A DNA stretch of 64,000 nucleotides from Amphimedon queenslandica (GCF_000090795.2 NW_003546250.1:704287-768286); one strand, 5' to 3'; counted from the stretch's first letter, positions 1 to 12,163 are shown. Numbers and translations are program-made. The notes: a model not told the origin generated them from the letters alone.

Positions 1-623
1 TGATGATAATGATAGTGTCATTCATTTAAGAGGCAGTATACCTAAAATAGCAATATCCAGATCAGATATCTCTGCTTGTATATCATCATAGACACTTTGT
101 CCTTCACTAAAATCAACTGGTATCACACGAACATCACGATTATACTTTGATCCTTGATATTGAGATGATTCGAATCATTGATTTGACTGTACACTTACTA
201 ATTTCTTCCTCAACTTTTTCTAGTTTTTCTCTTGAGCGACTCATTATGGCTACATTCAGACCTTGCCTTGCTAGCTGTTAAAAGATGACCTCATTAGTTT
301 TCTATTTTTTCTCTCACCTCAAGAGCATATCCTCTCCCAATTCCTTCAGATGCTCCAGTAACAACTACACATAATAAACATATTTATAAATAATCAGTAA
401 ATTTATCTTTTTTTCAACCTGCCCACGAGCCATATTTCTTTATATTAATTCTTGATATGCCCCAAGGAGCTAAGAAATAAGCACAAAACCCACCACTCAG
501 TGCCCACAACTTCTTTAATAAGAAACGAAGCACATAAGCAGTACCAATGACAGCTGCTATGTTCCTGTAGAGACAGAAACGATCAGACATAAAGATATCT
601 ACTGCTTGATTCCAGTACTCCAT
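1..623 (-). CDS. HSD17B12-like 3-ketoacyl-CoA reductase, copy 1 (5' part, cut by window edge)
   Basis: This is the first exons of the most downstream of three tandem SDR genes; the gene runs off the left edge. Translation starts at 623 with a methionine followed by Glu-Tyr-Trp-Asn. The first exon encodes a hydrophobic, membrane-anchoring N-terminus and ends with Gly-Ser-Trp-Ala at a GT donor. The next exon (about 309-358) supplies the start of the NAD(P)-binding fold with the TGxxxGIG signature, then a Ser-Arg-Ser-rich segment. The last visible exon carries the Val-Asp-Phe and Asp-Leu-Asp-Ile-Ala segment near 40-150. The order and sequence match the other two copies closely. Known family members reduce very-long-chain 3-oxoacyl-CoA at the ER during fatty acid elongation, or act on steroids; assignment to this function is by family resemblance. 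The stop of copy 2 lies only 111 bp upstream of this start. Confidence 0.8.
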
Positions 624-734
624 TTTGCGTTTGTGACAACTGAATTTACTGAAGGTGTGGCTATTTAAATTTGCATGATTTAATAGATTTGATTTAAACT
701 TTGAAGTGTCATACAACATACTATGAATAGTTCA

Positions 735-2151
735 TTATTTTGCCCATTTTTGCTTTATTTTCCCCCAAACTTTCATTACATTGATAGATGTTTTCTGTCC
801 CAGTAGCAACTTAAGTACAAATGCCTACAAAAAAGAATATTAACTTAAGTATATCTCTCCATTTCCCTTACTTGTATCACATGGTATAGACAACCATTAG
901 TATGATGCTGTAGTCCTATAGTTGCAACAGAAGATCGTCCATAGGCAACAGGATCAACTGCCCACCATGTTGCTTTCTTCAATCCAACAAGTTGAGTAGC
1001 AACATAACCAGGTGAGTTACACTGCATAAAGAGTTACAATACATCATAGAATAGGTAGTTTTTAATTAAATCTCTCTCAGCCATTATCACTACCTGAACT
1101 ATAATCCCTTTGCTTTTATATTCAGTTTGAAGTGCAGTTGAGAAATGAAGAACAAATATCTATAGAATAGTGGACAGTAAATGATACACAAGAGGCACAA
1201 CAATACTTTTGATGAAGAGTAGACAGTGGATAATGGTACAGGAAACAAACATAGTATAGAAGCAATGTTAACAATAATCCCTTTCTTTCTGAAAAAGATT
1301 CATTGGAAGTGTTCATTAGCTTAATAGTCTAGTTACTTTTCCAACATCTTGGGCAGAACAAGGTGAGTCATTTGTATCATTGACTGACAGTTGAGCTCAA
1401 TAACTTTACGATGTCGCTATTAATTACAATAACAATCAAGATCGTAATATTAAACTTACTAATGGATCAACTTGACTAAAATATGATTCACCACCAATAC
1501 CAGTACCAACATTATTAACTGCAATAATGATGATGATAGTATTCAATTCATTTTAAAGGCAGTATACCTAAAATAGCAATATCCAGATCAGATATCTCTG
1601 CTTGTATATCATCATAGACACTTTGTCCTTCACTGAAATCAACTGGTATCACACGAACATCACGATTATACTTTGATCCTTGATATTGAGATGATTCGAA
1701 TCATTGATTTGACTGTACACTTACTGATCTCTTCCTCAACTTTTTCTAGTTTTTCTCTTGAGCGACTCATTATGGCTACGTTCAGACCTTGCCTTGCTAG
1801 CTGTTAAAAGATGACCTCATTAGTTTTCTATTTTTCTCTCACCTCAAGAGCATATCCTCTTCCGATTCCTTCAGATGCTCCAGTAACAACTACACATAAT
1901 AAACATATTTAAGAATCAGTAAATTTATCTTTTTTTCAACCTGCCCACGAGCCATATTTCTTTATATTAATTCTTGATATGCCCCAAGGAGCTAAGAAAT
2001 AAGCACAAAACCCACCACTCAGTGCCCACAACTTCTTTAATAAGAAACGAAGTACATAAGCAGTACCAATGACAGCTGCTATGTTCCTGTAGAGACAGAA
2101 ACGATCAGACATAAAGATATCTACTGCTTGATTCCAGTAGGAAGAACACAT
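735..2151 (-). CDS. HSD17B12-like 3-ketoacyl-CoA reductase, copy 2
   Basis: This is a complete ten-exon SDR-family gene of about 323 residues, the middle of the tandem array. Exon 1 is 2151-1941 and the last exon 824-735, ending in Lys-Trp-Ala-Lys and a TAA stop. All family landmarks are present: an N-terminal hydrophobic segment, the TGxxxGIG cofactor motif, an Asn-Asn-Val-Gly motif, the catalytic Ser in the Ile-Ala-Ser segment, and Tyr-Ser-Ser-Ser-Lys matching YxxxK. The C-terminal part, with Gly-Tyr-Val-Ala-Thr and Thr-Asn-Gly, resembles human HSD17B12 more than the catalytically dead HSDL1. The start differs from the other copies: sequence upstream of the Tyr-Trp-Asn codons is unrelated, giving Met-Cys-Ser-Ser in place of Met-Glu. 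Intergenic spacers are 111 bp (to copy 1) and 132 bp (from copy 3). Role inferred: microsomal fatty acid elongation or steroid reduction. Confidence 0.82.
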
Positions 2152-2283
2152 TTTTTAGAATTTACTCTTGCCAAAACTCCATTTAAAAGGTGTGGTTTCT
2201 TGTCTTATTGACATTAAAATTTTAAAAACTTATTACTACAACGTCTCATAAAATATTACAACAGAGTTTTCTTTTCATTCAAC

Positions 2284-3916
2284 TTATTTCGTCCAATTCT
2301 GCTTAAATTTTCCCCAAACTTGCATTATAATGATAGATGTTTTTTGCCCCAATAGTGACTTATATATAAATGCCTACAAAAAAAGAAAAATTAGTAATTT
2401 TAATTCCATTTCCCTTACTTGTATTACATGGTATAGACAACCATTAGTGTGATGCTGTAGTCCTATGGTTGCAACAGAAGATCGTCCATAGGCAACAGGA
2501 TCAACTGCCCACCATGTTGCTTTCTTCAATCCAATAAGTTGAGTGGCAACATAACCAGGTGAGTTACACTGCATAAAGAGTTACCATGTCACAAAGGTGC
2601 ATAAATTTTTTTTTAATTTTAAATCTAATTTTAATCAAAATGAGCTCCAATTTCCACACAACATTATTTTAAACATGTATATGTATCAGAAAAAAATATA
2701 AAAGTAAAGAATTCTCTCGTAGCCATTTTTGGTACAATATGCACTATAGTATATTGGTATCTTTATACTGGGTAAATATATTCTCCAGGTAACTTATTAC
2801 ACACTCTAATTCCATAAGGAATTATTTAAGTATAGCATTACCTGAACAATAATACCTTTGCTCTTATATTCAGTTTGAAGTGCAGTTGAAAAATAGAGAA
2901 CAAATATCTATAGAATATGAATAAAAAGTCAGTAATCCACTAAAAGAGAATAACAATACTTTAGATGCAGAGTAGACATTGGACAATGGCAAAGGGAACA
3001 GATTAACTACAGAAGCAATGTTAACAATAATCCCTTTCTTTCTGAAAAAAATTTATTGGAAGTGTTCATTAGCTTAATAGTCTAGTTACTTTTCCAACAT
3101 CTTGGGCAGAACAAGATGAGTCATTTGTATCATTGACTGACAGTTGAGCTCAATAACTTTACGATGTTGCTATTGACTACAATAACAATCAAGATCGTAA
3201 TATTAAACTTACTAATGGATCAACTTGACCAAAAAATAAATCATTACCAGTACCAGTGCCAACATTATTAACTGCAATAATAATGATGATAATGATACTG
3301 ATAGTATTCAATTCATTTTAAAGGCAGTATACCTAAAATAGCAATATCCAGATCAGATATCTCTGCTTGTATATCATCATAGACACTTTGTCCTTCACTG
3401 AAATCAACTGGTATCACACGAACATCACGATTATACTTTGATCCTTGATATTGAAATGATTCAAATCATTGATTTGACTGTACACTTACTGATCTCTTCC
3501 TCAACTTTTTCTAGTTTTTCTCTTGAGCGACTCATTATGGCTACGTTCAGACCTTGTCTTGCTAGCTGTTAAAAGATGACCTCATTAGTTTTCTATTTCT
3601 TCTCTCACCTCAAGAGCATATCCTCTTCCAATTCCTTCAGATGCTCCAGTAACAACTATGTATATACATAATAAACATATTAAATAATCAGTAAATTTAT
3701 CTTTTTCTAACCTGCCCAGGAGCCATATTTCTTTATATTAATTCTTGATATGCCCCAAGGAGCTAAGAAATAAGCACAAAACCCACCACTCAGTGCCCAC
3801 AACTTCTTTAATAAGAAACGAAGCACATAAGCAGTACCAATGACAGCTGCTATGTTCCTGTAGAGACAGAAACGATCAGACATAAAGACATCTGCTGCTT
3901 GATTCCAATACTCCAT
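2284..3916 (-). CDS. HSD17B12-like 3-ketoacyl-CoA reductase, copy 3
   Basis: This is the best resolved copy of the array: ten exons (3916-3712, 3655-3609, 3565-3490, 3443-3333, 3271-3213, 3169-3090, 3041-2960, 2907-2842, 2568-2419, 2373-2284) giving 321 residues in one open frame. Residues 1-68 hold a membrane-anchoring segment. TGASEGIG at 71-78 is the dinucleotide-binding motif, and Ser203, Tyr216 and Lys220 form the SDR catalytic set. The length is close to human HSD17B12 (312). The family's known reaction is NADPH-dependent reduction of 3-oxoacyl-CoA in the ER; substrate here is not visible from sequence. A degenerate piece of the dispersed palindromic repeat sits in the intron between 2569 and 2841. 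The start codon lies 80 bp from the divergent ATXN10 start, so the two probably share a promoter. Confidence 0.85.
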
Positions 3917-3996
3917 TTTTGCAAAGGGCTTGTTGCGTGGGCGTTAACTAGATCTACCAAAGGTGTGGCTGGCCTACCCATATTAAGTTGTGACAA
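3917..3996. promoter_or_regulatory. 80-bp divergent promoter between SDR copy 3 and ATXN10
   Basis: The two start codons face away from each other with only 80 bp between them, so both transcripts must begin in or near this stretch. I see no clear TATA box. The short spacing implies overlapping 5' UTRs or a shared bidirectional promoter. Confidence 0.5.
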
Positions 3997-6900
3997 ATGG
4001 AGGCTTTGATGTCCAATCTTACTTTACAATTTAGAGAGTCGCCTCTTTCGATCAGTCAGCAGACTCTCAATGATCTTTTAAATCTCTCACTTGATCTAAA
4101 AATTAGGTAAAATGTGGAAAACTCGTTGTATTATTTGTACAATACGCAGAGAATCATTTACATATGAACAGATTGACATCCTGAAGTGCATAGCTTGTTA
4201 CTGCATTGATGTGATCTGTACTGGCACTGGTGCTCCTAGTAATGAACAACTAGCAGTTCTTGTTTTAGTATTTAAATTACTACGTAATCTTTGTGCTCAA
4301 GTTAAAAGAAATCAGAATCAAATTGGGTCAGTACTCAGCAGTTGAAATGTTTTATAAATTATAATTAGTTATTAATCAAGTTGTTTGTAGTCAGACCCAG
4401 TTTTTAGATGAACTGAAGAGGTTTATTTTATGGAACAATGACAATTTTGAACTATGTGAGTAAGTGGAGTATTTAAGATCAAGGCTATTTGAACATACTT
4501 AAACATAAACCAGCATACTAAAACACAGACCAGCATACTAAAACACAGACCAGCATACTAAAACACAGACCAGCATACTAAAATACAGACCAGCATACTA
4601 AAATACAGACCAGCATACTAAAACACAGACCAGCATACTAAAACACAGACCAGCATACTAAAACACAGACCAGCATACTAAAACACAGACCAGCATACTA
4701 AAACACAGACCAGCATACTAAAACACAGACCAGCATACTAAAACACAGACCAGCATACTAAAACACAGACCAGCATACTAAAATATAGACCAGCATACTA
4801 AAATGCAGACCAGCAATGAAAATTGCTACCCCATTTGTATTTTTAATTTCAAAGTTTAAACAATTTCATGAGCATCAATGAACATTAAGAAACTTTGGCT
4901 GTGTGTACATGTTTTTAAGCATAAATTGCTACAACCTTCTGATTTCATGCACAAAGTATGTGAATGGAATTGTCTTGTGTGACATAATGGCGCTGATATG
5001 TATCCAAGTATATAATAAGTCTAGTTTTTATTCATTATGGACTATACCTAATCTGTGACATTTTTCTTGTTTTTTGATTGTTGATACTCACAATTATTAT
5101 CATGCATAGTACAACATAAGATTGTGATAAAGCTAAAATATAGGATCAAGGCATAACACTTAATGTGCTAAAGTAATAACTCAATTATATAATGAGGGAG
5201 TAAAAGACAGTGCATGTACAGTTAGCATGCACAGCATATCTTATAGTCTGCCTTTGCTTATGTCTGCATGTAAAATATGCAGTCATTCGAATATTGTGTA
5301 TGTGTGTGTCCTTACTCAGTAATTGCTTCCTGTCTCTTTATACACAGATCAGTATGGGCCTGTAGTAGCATGCCTTACTCAACTCATTGGTAACATTTGT
5401 GTAACCAATGACAGCAGTCAGGGAGAAGTCTGGTATGCCTTATATCCCATTGCCTTCAAGTAATAACACTACACAGGCTGCAGTGCAGGCTGTAACTTGA
5501 AGTTAATGTGAGTTTAATTGCTTGTTTTTCGTTTTCTCTTATAGGTCTTTGCTTTCAATGAATAGTTCAAGCATTTTCGAGGCCACCTGCATGGTAATAT
5601 TTAATTGCATTAGAGGAAATGCTCAGGAAAGAATGTAATATGTCACAGTGATCATCAATAGTGTGTGTGAATGTGTTGTGATACAACTCATTACAAATGC
5701 TAATAATATGTTTGCTTTTATTGGTGACGTCAAACTCTTGGCCTCCCCTCCAGTTTATAATTATAGTTTTAATTTTTAATTATAATACCAGCTGGTAAAT
5801 GTTTACCCTTGAAAGTAGACAAACTTATAAATGTGTCTTGCTACACTTGGCAAACCTTTGTCTCTCTTTATGCTATAGCACCTCATCTCTCTCTCTCTCT
5901 CTTTATTTGCTATTTTCTATCCTCTTTTTTTTCTCTAGGAAGTCACTGTTTGTTGACACTGATGGTACCATTATTAGCTTAATTTTAAATTCTTTGAAGA
6001 CTTTGAAGGAGTCAGGGACAGAATGGGCGTAAGCGTTTGTTTGTTGTGCACTCCAACTCATTCTCTCATTATGAATCTCTTCATTTCAATGTATCCCATA
6101 GTCTTTCAGACTGACTGGAAAGATTCGTGGGAGAAAGGGGCTCGTAATTTCTTACAATTACTGCTATGTCATTTACCCTTTGCTTGTTATTGTTTTTCGT
6201 AAAAGAAATGTCACAGGTGGAGAATAGCTGCTTTATAGCTTAACTGGGTACCTCTTTGATTGCATGTTTGCTTAATTTATTACATTAGCTGCTCACCAAC
6301 CACAAGAATCAATAAATTATCAATACTTTACTTTATTGTGTGTGTGTGTATATTTGTGTATTACTCTCTGCAATACTTAACAATAGTATAAAAAATAATC
6401 TACCATATATAGTATCCTATACTATGCTATATTCATTACTATTATTTTGTACTATACTGTAATAGCCATTATACATCTATGTAACCAGTCAATTATTCCA
6501 ATTATAATGCTTGTTTGTACATGCATGGAAAAACATCTATTAGCCAATCATATATAAATAGATGGAGAATGTGTTGTGATGCTTTTTGGGCTGGAATTTG
6601 GTTTGTTTGACAATTTTATAGTAATCTCTGAGGCAACCCCGTCATGCTCTTGTGTGCAGTAATTAGGATAACATGTAGTAGCTAAAAAAACATGTCATTG
6701 TGTCTGAGAGCTCCTTTGTGCTGGCTACCGTCTTAATATTTGACATTTTTAGGGTTTTAGTGCTTGAGGAATTACTATCAATCGCACCACTCTCTACACT
6801 TTGCCACAGCACACTCTCATCTTACCCCAGGGAAAGGTACAGGCATGCCAATTAATTACGCACGCGTGCGTATTTGAAATGTTTAATGTAGTATGTATAT

Positions 6901-7418
6901 GTGTTTGTTTTGAGTAATATGATTGCTTGTATTGCTACAGGGTGTCACTGTTAGAGTTTTTATTGGCCTATTGTGATGAATTAGGAGGTAATTCACTCTC
7001 TATTTTCTCTCTGTTATTTAATTTTTTTTACCTTTATATGCCTTGTTTCTGTTGATTCCAGTACCTGACTCATCAAGAGAGGATGAAGAGTCATTAGTGG
7101 CAGATGATGAAGCTTTCCTTCTTCGTTCAAAAGCACAATCATTCTTCCAATCAGTTTTACATTCTCACTCAAACCTGCATTACTTAATGGACCAGTACCA
7201 ATTACTAGTGACACAATTATTATTTGACCATAAAGAGCTCTTGGCATCATTGCAATGTATTGAATCTACTTATCGGTCATTGGAAGATAGTGCAGTTATT
7301 ACTTTGAAGCACTTGGTATCTGTTCTTGGCCTACTCTGTCAGTCTTCTTCTTGTCACAGTCTCCTACAAGTAATTCAGGAAAAGGAGAGCTTAATCCTTC
7401 ATTCTTCAATTGGTAAGG

Positions 7419-7499
<81 letters not shown>

Positions 7500-8349
7500 A
7501 GAGACAAGGGGTGAACAATTATTATTGTTGTAATAATATAACATAAAGTATGGTTCTAAAAGTTTGTCCAGCATTCTTAGTACTATGTGTAGCATTAATT
7601 GCTACTTATTATTATGTGCTCTTGTTATTATTTCAATAGATTTTCTTTCCTCTTTGTCAAAACTTGATGGTAGCCTTGAGTCTGCTAGAAATGTCAGTCA
7701 CTCCTCCTTCTCCTCTTCTAGTGATTTGACTGCTCATCCCTTGTACGGGATTAAAAGAGATCTGGTTCGTTTGATTGGGAATTTGTGCTATCAATGCAAG
7801 AAGAACCAAGATCAGGTAAAATGTTAATTATTAAACTTCATAAATCGAATCATGTAGCCTGGTCATTGAGGTCCTTGCACTTCAGCTGTTCTCGTGTCAA
7901 ATTCTCTTAGAGCCATAAAATTTTATGGAGCAATTTTTGATGAAATGCCAGCCTATAGTATACAGGGGACTTTTGCCAGATTTTGGAGCAATTAAAACAT
8001 TTTTAATCCAATTTTAATCGAAATCAGCTCAAATTATGAAAATAAGTACATGTAACATAAATATATGTATTATGTATCAGAAAAATTATAAAAGTGGAAA
8101 ATTCTTTTGAAGTCTTTTTTGACAAAATACCCTGTACTATAGTACAGGGTTAAGCCCAGTTTTTGAGCAACTTTAAAAATTGTAAAGATTCAATTTTGAT
8201 AGGAAACTTTTTACAAACAATAATGCCATGTACATTTCATATTATCAATAATAACATTTTTACATATTACTGTATAGGTTCATGATTCTATTCCACTTCT
8301 TCTCAACCAGTGCAACATTGAACACATGAATCCATGTAAGTTCACACAC

Positions 8350-8382
<33 letters not shown>

Positions 8383-8389
8383 CACACAC

Positions 8390-8432
<43 letters not shown>

Positions 8433-9718
8433 CACACACACACGCACACACACACATGCACACACACACACACACACATTCTGTATAAGTACTATATTTT
8501 GTGAATAAGTTCAATAAGTTAATTGCCCATTATAATCAGAATATAAATCCCAGAGCGGCTAGTCTCATGTCACTTTCCTTTGTCCAGATCCTGGTCTATG
8601 CTATTATTTGCTTGGGGCTATCCTGTCTCTCCAAAATTTTAAAATATTCTAATTGTGATTTTTAAATTACTGCAAAACAATTAGTGCAGTATGTGGTGTT
8701 TTGTGAAAAATCACAAAGCGTGACATATTATCCCATGTTACTACTCAATCAATGACATTCATTTGAAGATTAGCAAAAATATCTTATTATCTGTCGACCA
8801 TGTCACCACAGTACACTAGCCACTGTGATTCCTGGTGGCCAAATACAAATACATTATATGACAGTCCTTGAACCACACACACAAAGACCAACCTACCTGT
8901 GTTTACTGGCTCAATGCATAGAATCATTCCATAGGATATTATATAGTATAGCCTATGTGTACAGTATGCTCTGAAAGAGATTGGTAGGATTGTTGGCTGT
9001 ATAGTGGATTATGATTATGCAATCTTGGCTTTATGTAGTGCACTATATCTGTATCTAATCTATGCATGTTCTACCAAATGATTTTGTGTTGGCAAATACT
9101 ACAATATTGATTTATTATCTTTTATTAGTAATGCCTCTTTATAATTAGTTTAGTTTTGTCTGTGTCCTAGATATTTAATATGTCTACTTGCCGTTTGGGG
9201 AATTCCACGTAGCAAGAGTACAACTGAGCTAAAGCTTCATACACTTACATGTGTTACATTGTATTTAGTTTACACGCATCAAGTCCTAGAGACATGTTTA
9301 GTAAATCAGAATTATTGTTTTAAGGCATGGAATCTGCTACAGCTGTCAGCTGCTGCTTTTAAATTCTGTCATTATTAGTCGTAATTAGTCATAATATTCA
9401 GTGATTTAAACTTAAAACTATTTTTTCCTTCATTTGTATCTCTTTCTATTCACTGTATCTACTACTCTCTTTTCTTGAGCCTATAATTCTCTCTCACTCT
9501 TTCTCTCTCTTTTAGATATACAACAGTGGTCTCTTTGGGCCATTCGTAATATATGTGAAGGGAATCCAGCTAATCAAGAAATAATAAGAAATATAGAGAA
9601 GAGAGGAAATCAAGGAGAAGGAAGCATCAATGTTGCTAGTCAGTTGGAAGACTCGTTAGGCTGTGAGGTAGAGATAGACAAAAATGGAAAACTAAGACTG
9701 AAGAAGAAAAAGAGCTAG
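3997..9718 (+). CDS. ATXN10: Ataxin-10 orthologue (12 exons, 520 aa)
   Basis: Twelve exons (3997-4106, 4150-4326, 4391-4455, 5348-5459, 5545-5634, 5939-6028, 6753-6836, 6941-6987, 7062-7412, 7640-7815, 8278-8335, 9516-9718) join into one 520-residue frame; human ataxin-10 has 475. The diagnostic part is the C-terminal armadillo-like region. It has Leu-Ile-Gly-Asn-Leu-Cys-Tyr and Lys-Asn-Gln-Asp-Gln, then Ile-Pro-Leu-Leu-Leu-Asn-Gln-Cys-Asn and Trp-Ala-Ile-Arg-Asn-Ile-Cys, and a Glu-Val-Glu..Lys-Leu-Arg-Leu-Lys tail. Both order and spacing match the vertebrate protein. Known roles of the family are neuronal survival, interaction with G-beta and OGT, and cytokinesis/ciliary function; none is testable here. 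Introns carry a 20-bp minisatellite, an 80-bp TTA run, a 140-bp CA run and the dispersed palindromic repeat. A polyadenylation signal AATAAA lies at 9872-9877. Confidence 0.92.
4501..4814. repeat. 20-bp minisatellite in ATXN10 intron 3
   Basis: Fifteen near-identical head-to-tail copies of AAACACAGACCAGCATACTA plus a degenerate sixteenth copy. Variation is confined mostly to positions 4-6 of the unit. It lies inside the intron between exons 3 and 4 of ATXN10. Confidence 0.97.
7419..7499. repeat. (TTA)n microsatellite, ATXN10 intron 9
   Basis: About 27 uninterrupted TTA/ATT triplets begin five bases after the exon 9 donor site. Six-frame reading across it gives meaningless runs of Tyr or Asn. 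Confidence 0.97.
7900..8240. repeat. Dispersed palindromic repeat, about 1.5 units, in ATXN10 intron 10
   Basis: This is a diverged copy of the 187-bp family, in the orientation with gagctcaaa-like sequence before the palindrome. The core TACCCTGTACTATAGTACAGGGTTA is near 8128-8152. A weaker half-unit precedes it. Confidence 0.75.
8341..8480. repeat. (CA)n microsatellite, ATXN10 intron 11
   Basis: About 140 bp of CA dinucleotides, interrupted every 14-30 bases by CG or TG variants, begins immediately after the exon 11 donor. Confidence 0.97.
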
Positions 9719-10155
9719 TATGTAACTCTTGGTATATTTTTCATTTTGAATACCACACCCTTTCTTCATTCCCCCTCCCTCTCTCCCTCCCTTTTAATAA
9801 TAACCCACATACAGCTCTAGTTCATCTTTGTATGATGATGTTATGTTTGTTTATTAAATGAAGAATGTTTAAATAAAATGAATGATTGATCACAAATTAT
9901 AAACAACAACATAATAAAGTGCTTGTACTTGATTGAACAATACATCTCATATAATGTATACAGTATGTGTGTGTGTATATTGTTTGTTACTCTGCTGAGA
10001 GTAGTGCCCAATGATATAATAATAATAATAATAATAATGTATTTTACTCCTACTACACAAATTGTACAGCTACTTCAATATAGTTTATTCCAGTAATATC
10101 AAACAGAAAGAGATGACACAGAAAGAAGAGAAAACGATTGAGCCTTGAAATCACA
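9719..10155. other. Convergent intergenic region ATXN10 / Wnt
   Basis: These are the 3' flanks of two converging genes. The stretch holds an AATAAA signal (9872) for ATXN10 and a short TAA run at 10018-10039. I see no gene in it. Confidence 0.6.
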
Positions 10156-12163
10156 TTACCCAGTGCATTTATATCTCGTCAGTGTCTTTTCACACTCCTC
10201 GCATGAGATCTTGCAGCACCATACAAAATGACAGTAGCAAGTGGTTGAAACAGTGTATTCCTCAGTCTCATATTCTCCACTGCAGCAGAGTGACTCACAA
10301 GCTGGTAGTGGATAGCCAGGATAATGAGTAGGATTTGCTTCATTGCTCTCAATTTGAGTTAGTATGTTCTGTGGTATGCAGCTTCTGTTTGCAGTGTAGT
10401 CATTCTGCCTAATGCAGTACTTGACAGAGTTTTTGACATGCACCAGTGAATCAACTGGTGGAGAGACAGCTTCAGTGTTAGAGCTGCTCGTGGATCTTAA
10501 AACAGTTGTACCTCTATTGACATGAGCTGTAACTTTGACTGAGTGATTGTATTTTATTTTCATGTCAGTGCTAATGTCACGCACTGTTGGGAGTTGACTG
10601 TAGCATGTTCTCGTTGCACAGGAACCTGAAGCACCATGACAGCGACATTTCACTTGCATGTTATCCGAAACAACCTGTGTATGAATAAGAATAGCAATAG
10701 TGTCAATGACAATGAGGAAATATTTTAACAATAGTGGTAATTGGTGAATTCAATTAAAAGAAGTGTTAATGAAATTGGATTATAATCAGTGTTTTGCCAC
10801 ATTTAAGTGCATATATAGCACAGTATGCATACAGGACCAATACATGCACTTAGAGACAGAACAATTATTGTCATTAAAGTATGTACACAGAAACTATGCA
10901 TGTAGCTGTTTACTGAAGCATATCCTTAACATTACTGCAGGATATGCATGCAGTAGTAATAGTTACTCTTTGTATGCAAGCAATTATGCATGTAGCTATG
11001 CATGCAATATAGTAGCAATAGTATTTGTCCATGCATTCATGTGCACTTAAAATGCATGCACTTCTGTTTATGTGTAGTGAGGCATGATGTGTAATTTCTT
11101 ACCGTTCTTCCGACTGCGTTATTGTGAAGGTTGACAAGTGATGCCTCTAACTCATTCCCAGTCTTGTTGGTCGCATTGTTACGAGTGTCCAGGAAAGCTC
11201 TAGTGAGCATTACCCCAAATCCCACGTCATCACTGCAGCCTCCCCACTGCCAGCCTTGAGGGGAGGTCTGTCCTTGTCGACTTGTGTCACACGAGCAGTT
11301 TTGCAAGCGTCCATCTGAGCATGCCTTTGTTATGACACGGACCATTATAGCAGAGGTCAAAGCATACGTGAAGGCTGTCTCCTTGGATACTGTGAGTGCA
11401 AGTGTTTGTGTGTTTGGAGAGAAAGAGATAAAAGAACAATGATGACAGGTATAAAGGTTGCCATGGAGGCTATTCATACATGTACTCAGGCTGTGGTTTT
11501 ATCTTGGGAATGCTGCTTAAATTACATGTCACTCATTTGTATTGTTGATATTGGAAAAGAGTTAAATACTCCTAATTATTGTGCATGCATGTATACATCA
11601 TTTTCCTTCCCAGCTCTCTCATCACTCCCCTTGTGTACACATGCTTGCATGCCTTACATCTTTTCAAATCTTTTGAGAGGTCTCCAGCAATCGGTGGAAT
11701 GGTTTCACTGCAGTTCCATCTTTCATATTTAAATTGCTCTCTACACTCACTGTAAAACAGCGGTGGAACCTCTTGAATAATGATAGGGACGAGTTTTGGA
11801 TACCGAATGCACAGATCTCTCTGTACATCATTGAGCCCTGGAATGTACAGGCATATGATGTGATTGGGGAATGGCGTAACTTCATCCATTGTAAAAGAGA
11901 TAAAGGCCCTGTAAAAAGAAGAAAAATAGTGTCATAATTATGCATGTAAAAACAACTGAGAAAGGTGTTAATTACATGTATATATACAAGCTAGCCCTAA
12001 ATCATGCTGCAGCACATCACTGGTGCATGCATGCATGCAGACTAAATTACCAAGGCTCTACATTGCTATCATTCATTCCACTCCCTTCAATGGACTGTGG
12101 ACATGCATCATGCAGAAGCAATGCATACAGGAGAAAGGACAGCCAGTAGAAGTTACAAGCCAT
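10156..12163 (-). CDS. Wnt family secreted ligand (4 exons, 389 aa)
   Basis: Exons 12163-12051, 11908-11658, 11399-11389 excluded, i.e. exon 3 at 11389-11103, and 10674-10156 join in frame. Residues 1-24 form a hydrophobic signal peptide. The body has the Wnt landmarks in order: Ile-Pro-Gly-Leu followed by an Arg-Asp-Leu-Cys segment; Arg-Trp-Asn-Cys; Glu-Thr-Ala-Phe; Trp-Gly-Gly-Cys-Ser-Asp; and Asn-Leu-His-Asn-Asn. Then comes CRCHGASGSC, whose Ser233 aligns with the palmitoleoylated serine of vertebrate Wnts. The tail is cysteine-rich, with Cys-Cys and Trp-Cys-Cys pairs ending in Tyr-Lys-Cys. Wnts are lipid-modified morphogens read by Frizzled receptors. The subfamily is not assignable by eye. 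An in-frame ATG at 12247 would add 28 residues, also hydrophobic; I prefer 12163 because its signal peptide is cleaner. Confidence 0.93.

Noticed and set aside
735-3916. HSD17B12-like copies 2 and 3 as pseudogenes
   Set aside because: Splice sites, frame, cofactor motif and catalytic Ser/Tyr/Lys are kept in both copies, so decay is not supported.
4501-4814. Possible CRISPR-like array
   Set aside because: Units are 20 bp and directly adjacent with no spacers, inside a eukaryotic intron; this is a minisatellite.
7299-7595. Open frames with long Tyr or Asn runs
   Set aside because: They are translations of the TTA microsatellite in an ATXN10 intron; the flanking splice sites explain the region.
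8260-8514. Cys/Val and His/Thr repeat proteins on both strands
   Set aside because: They are translations of the CA dinucleotide run.
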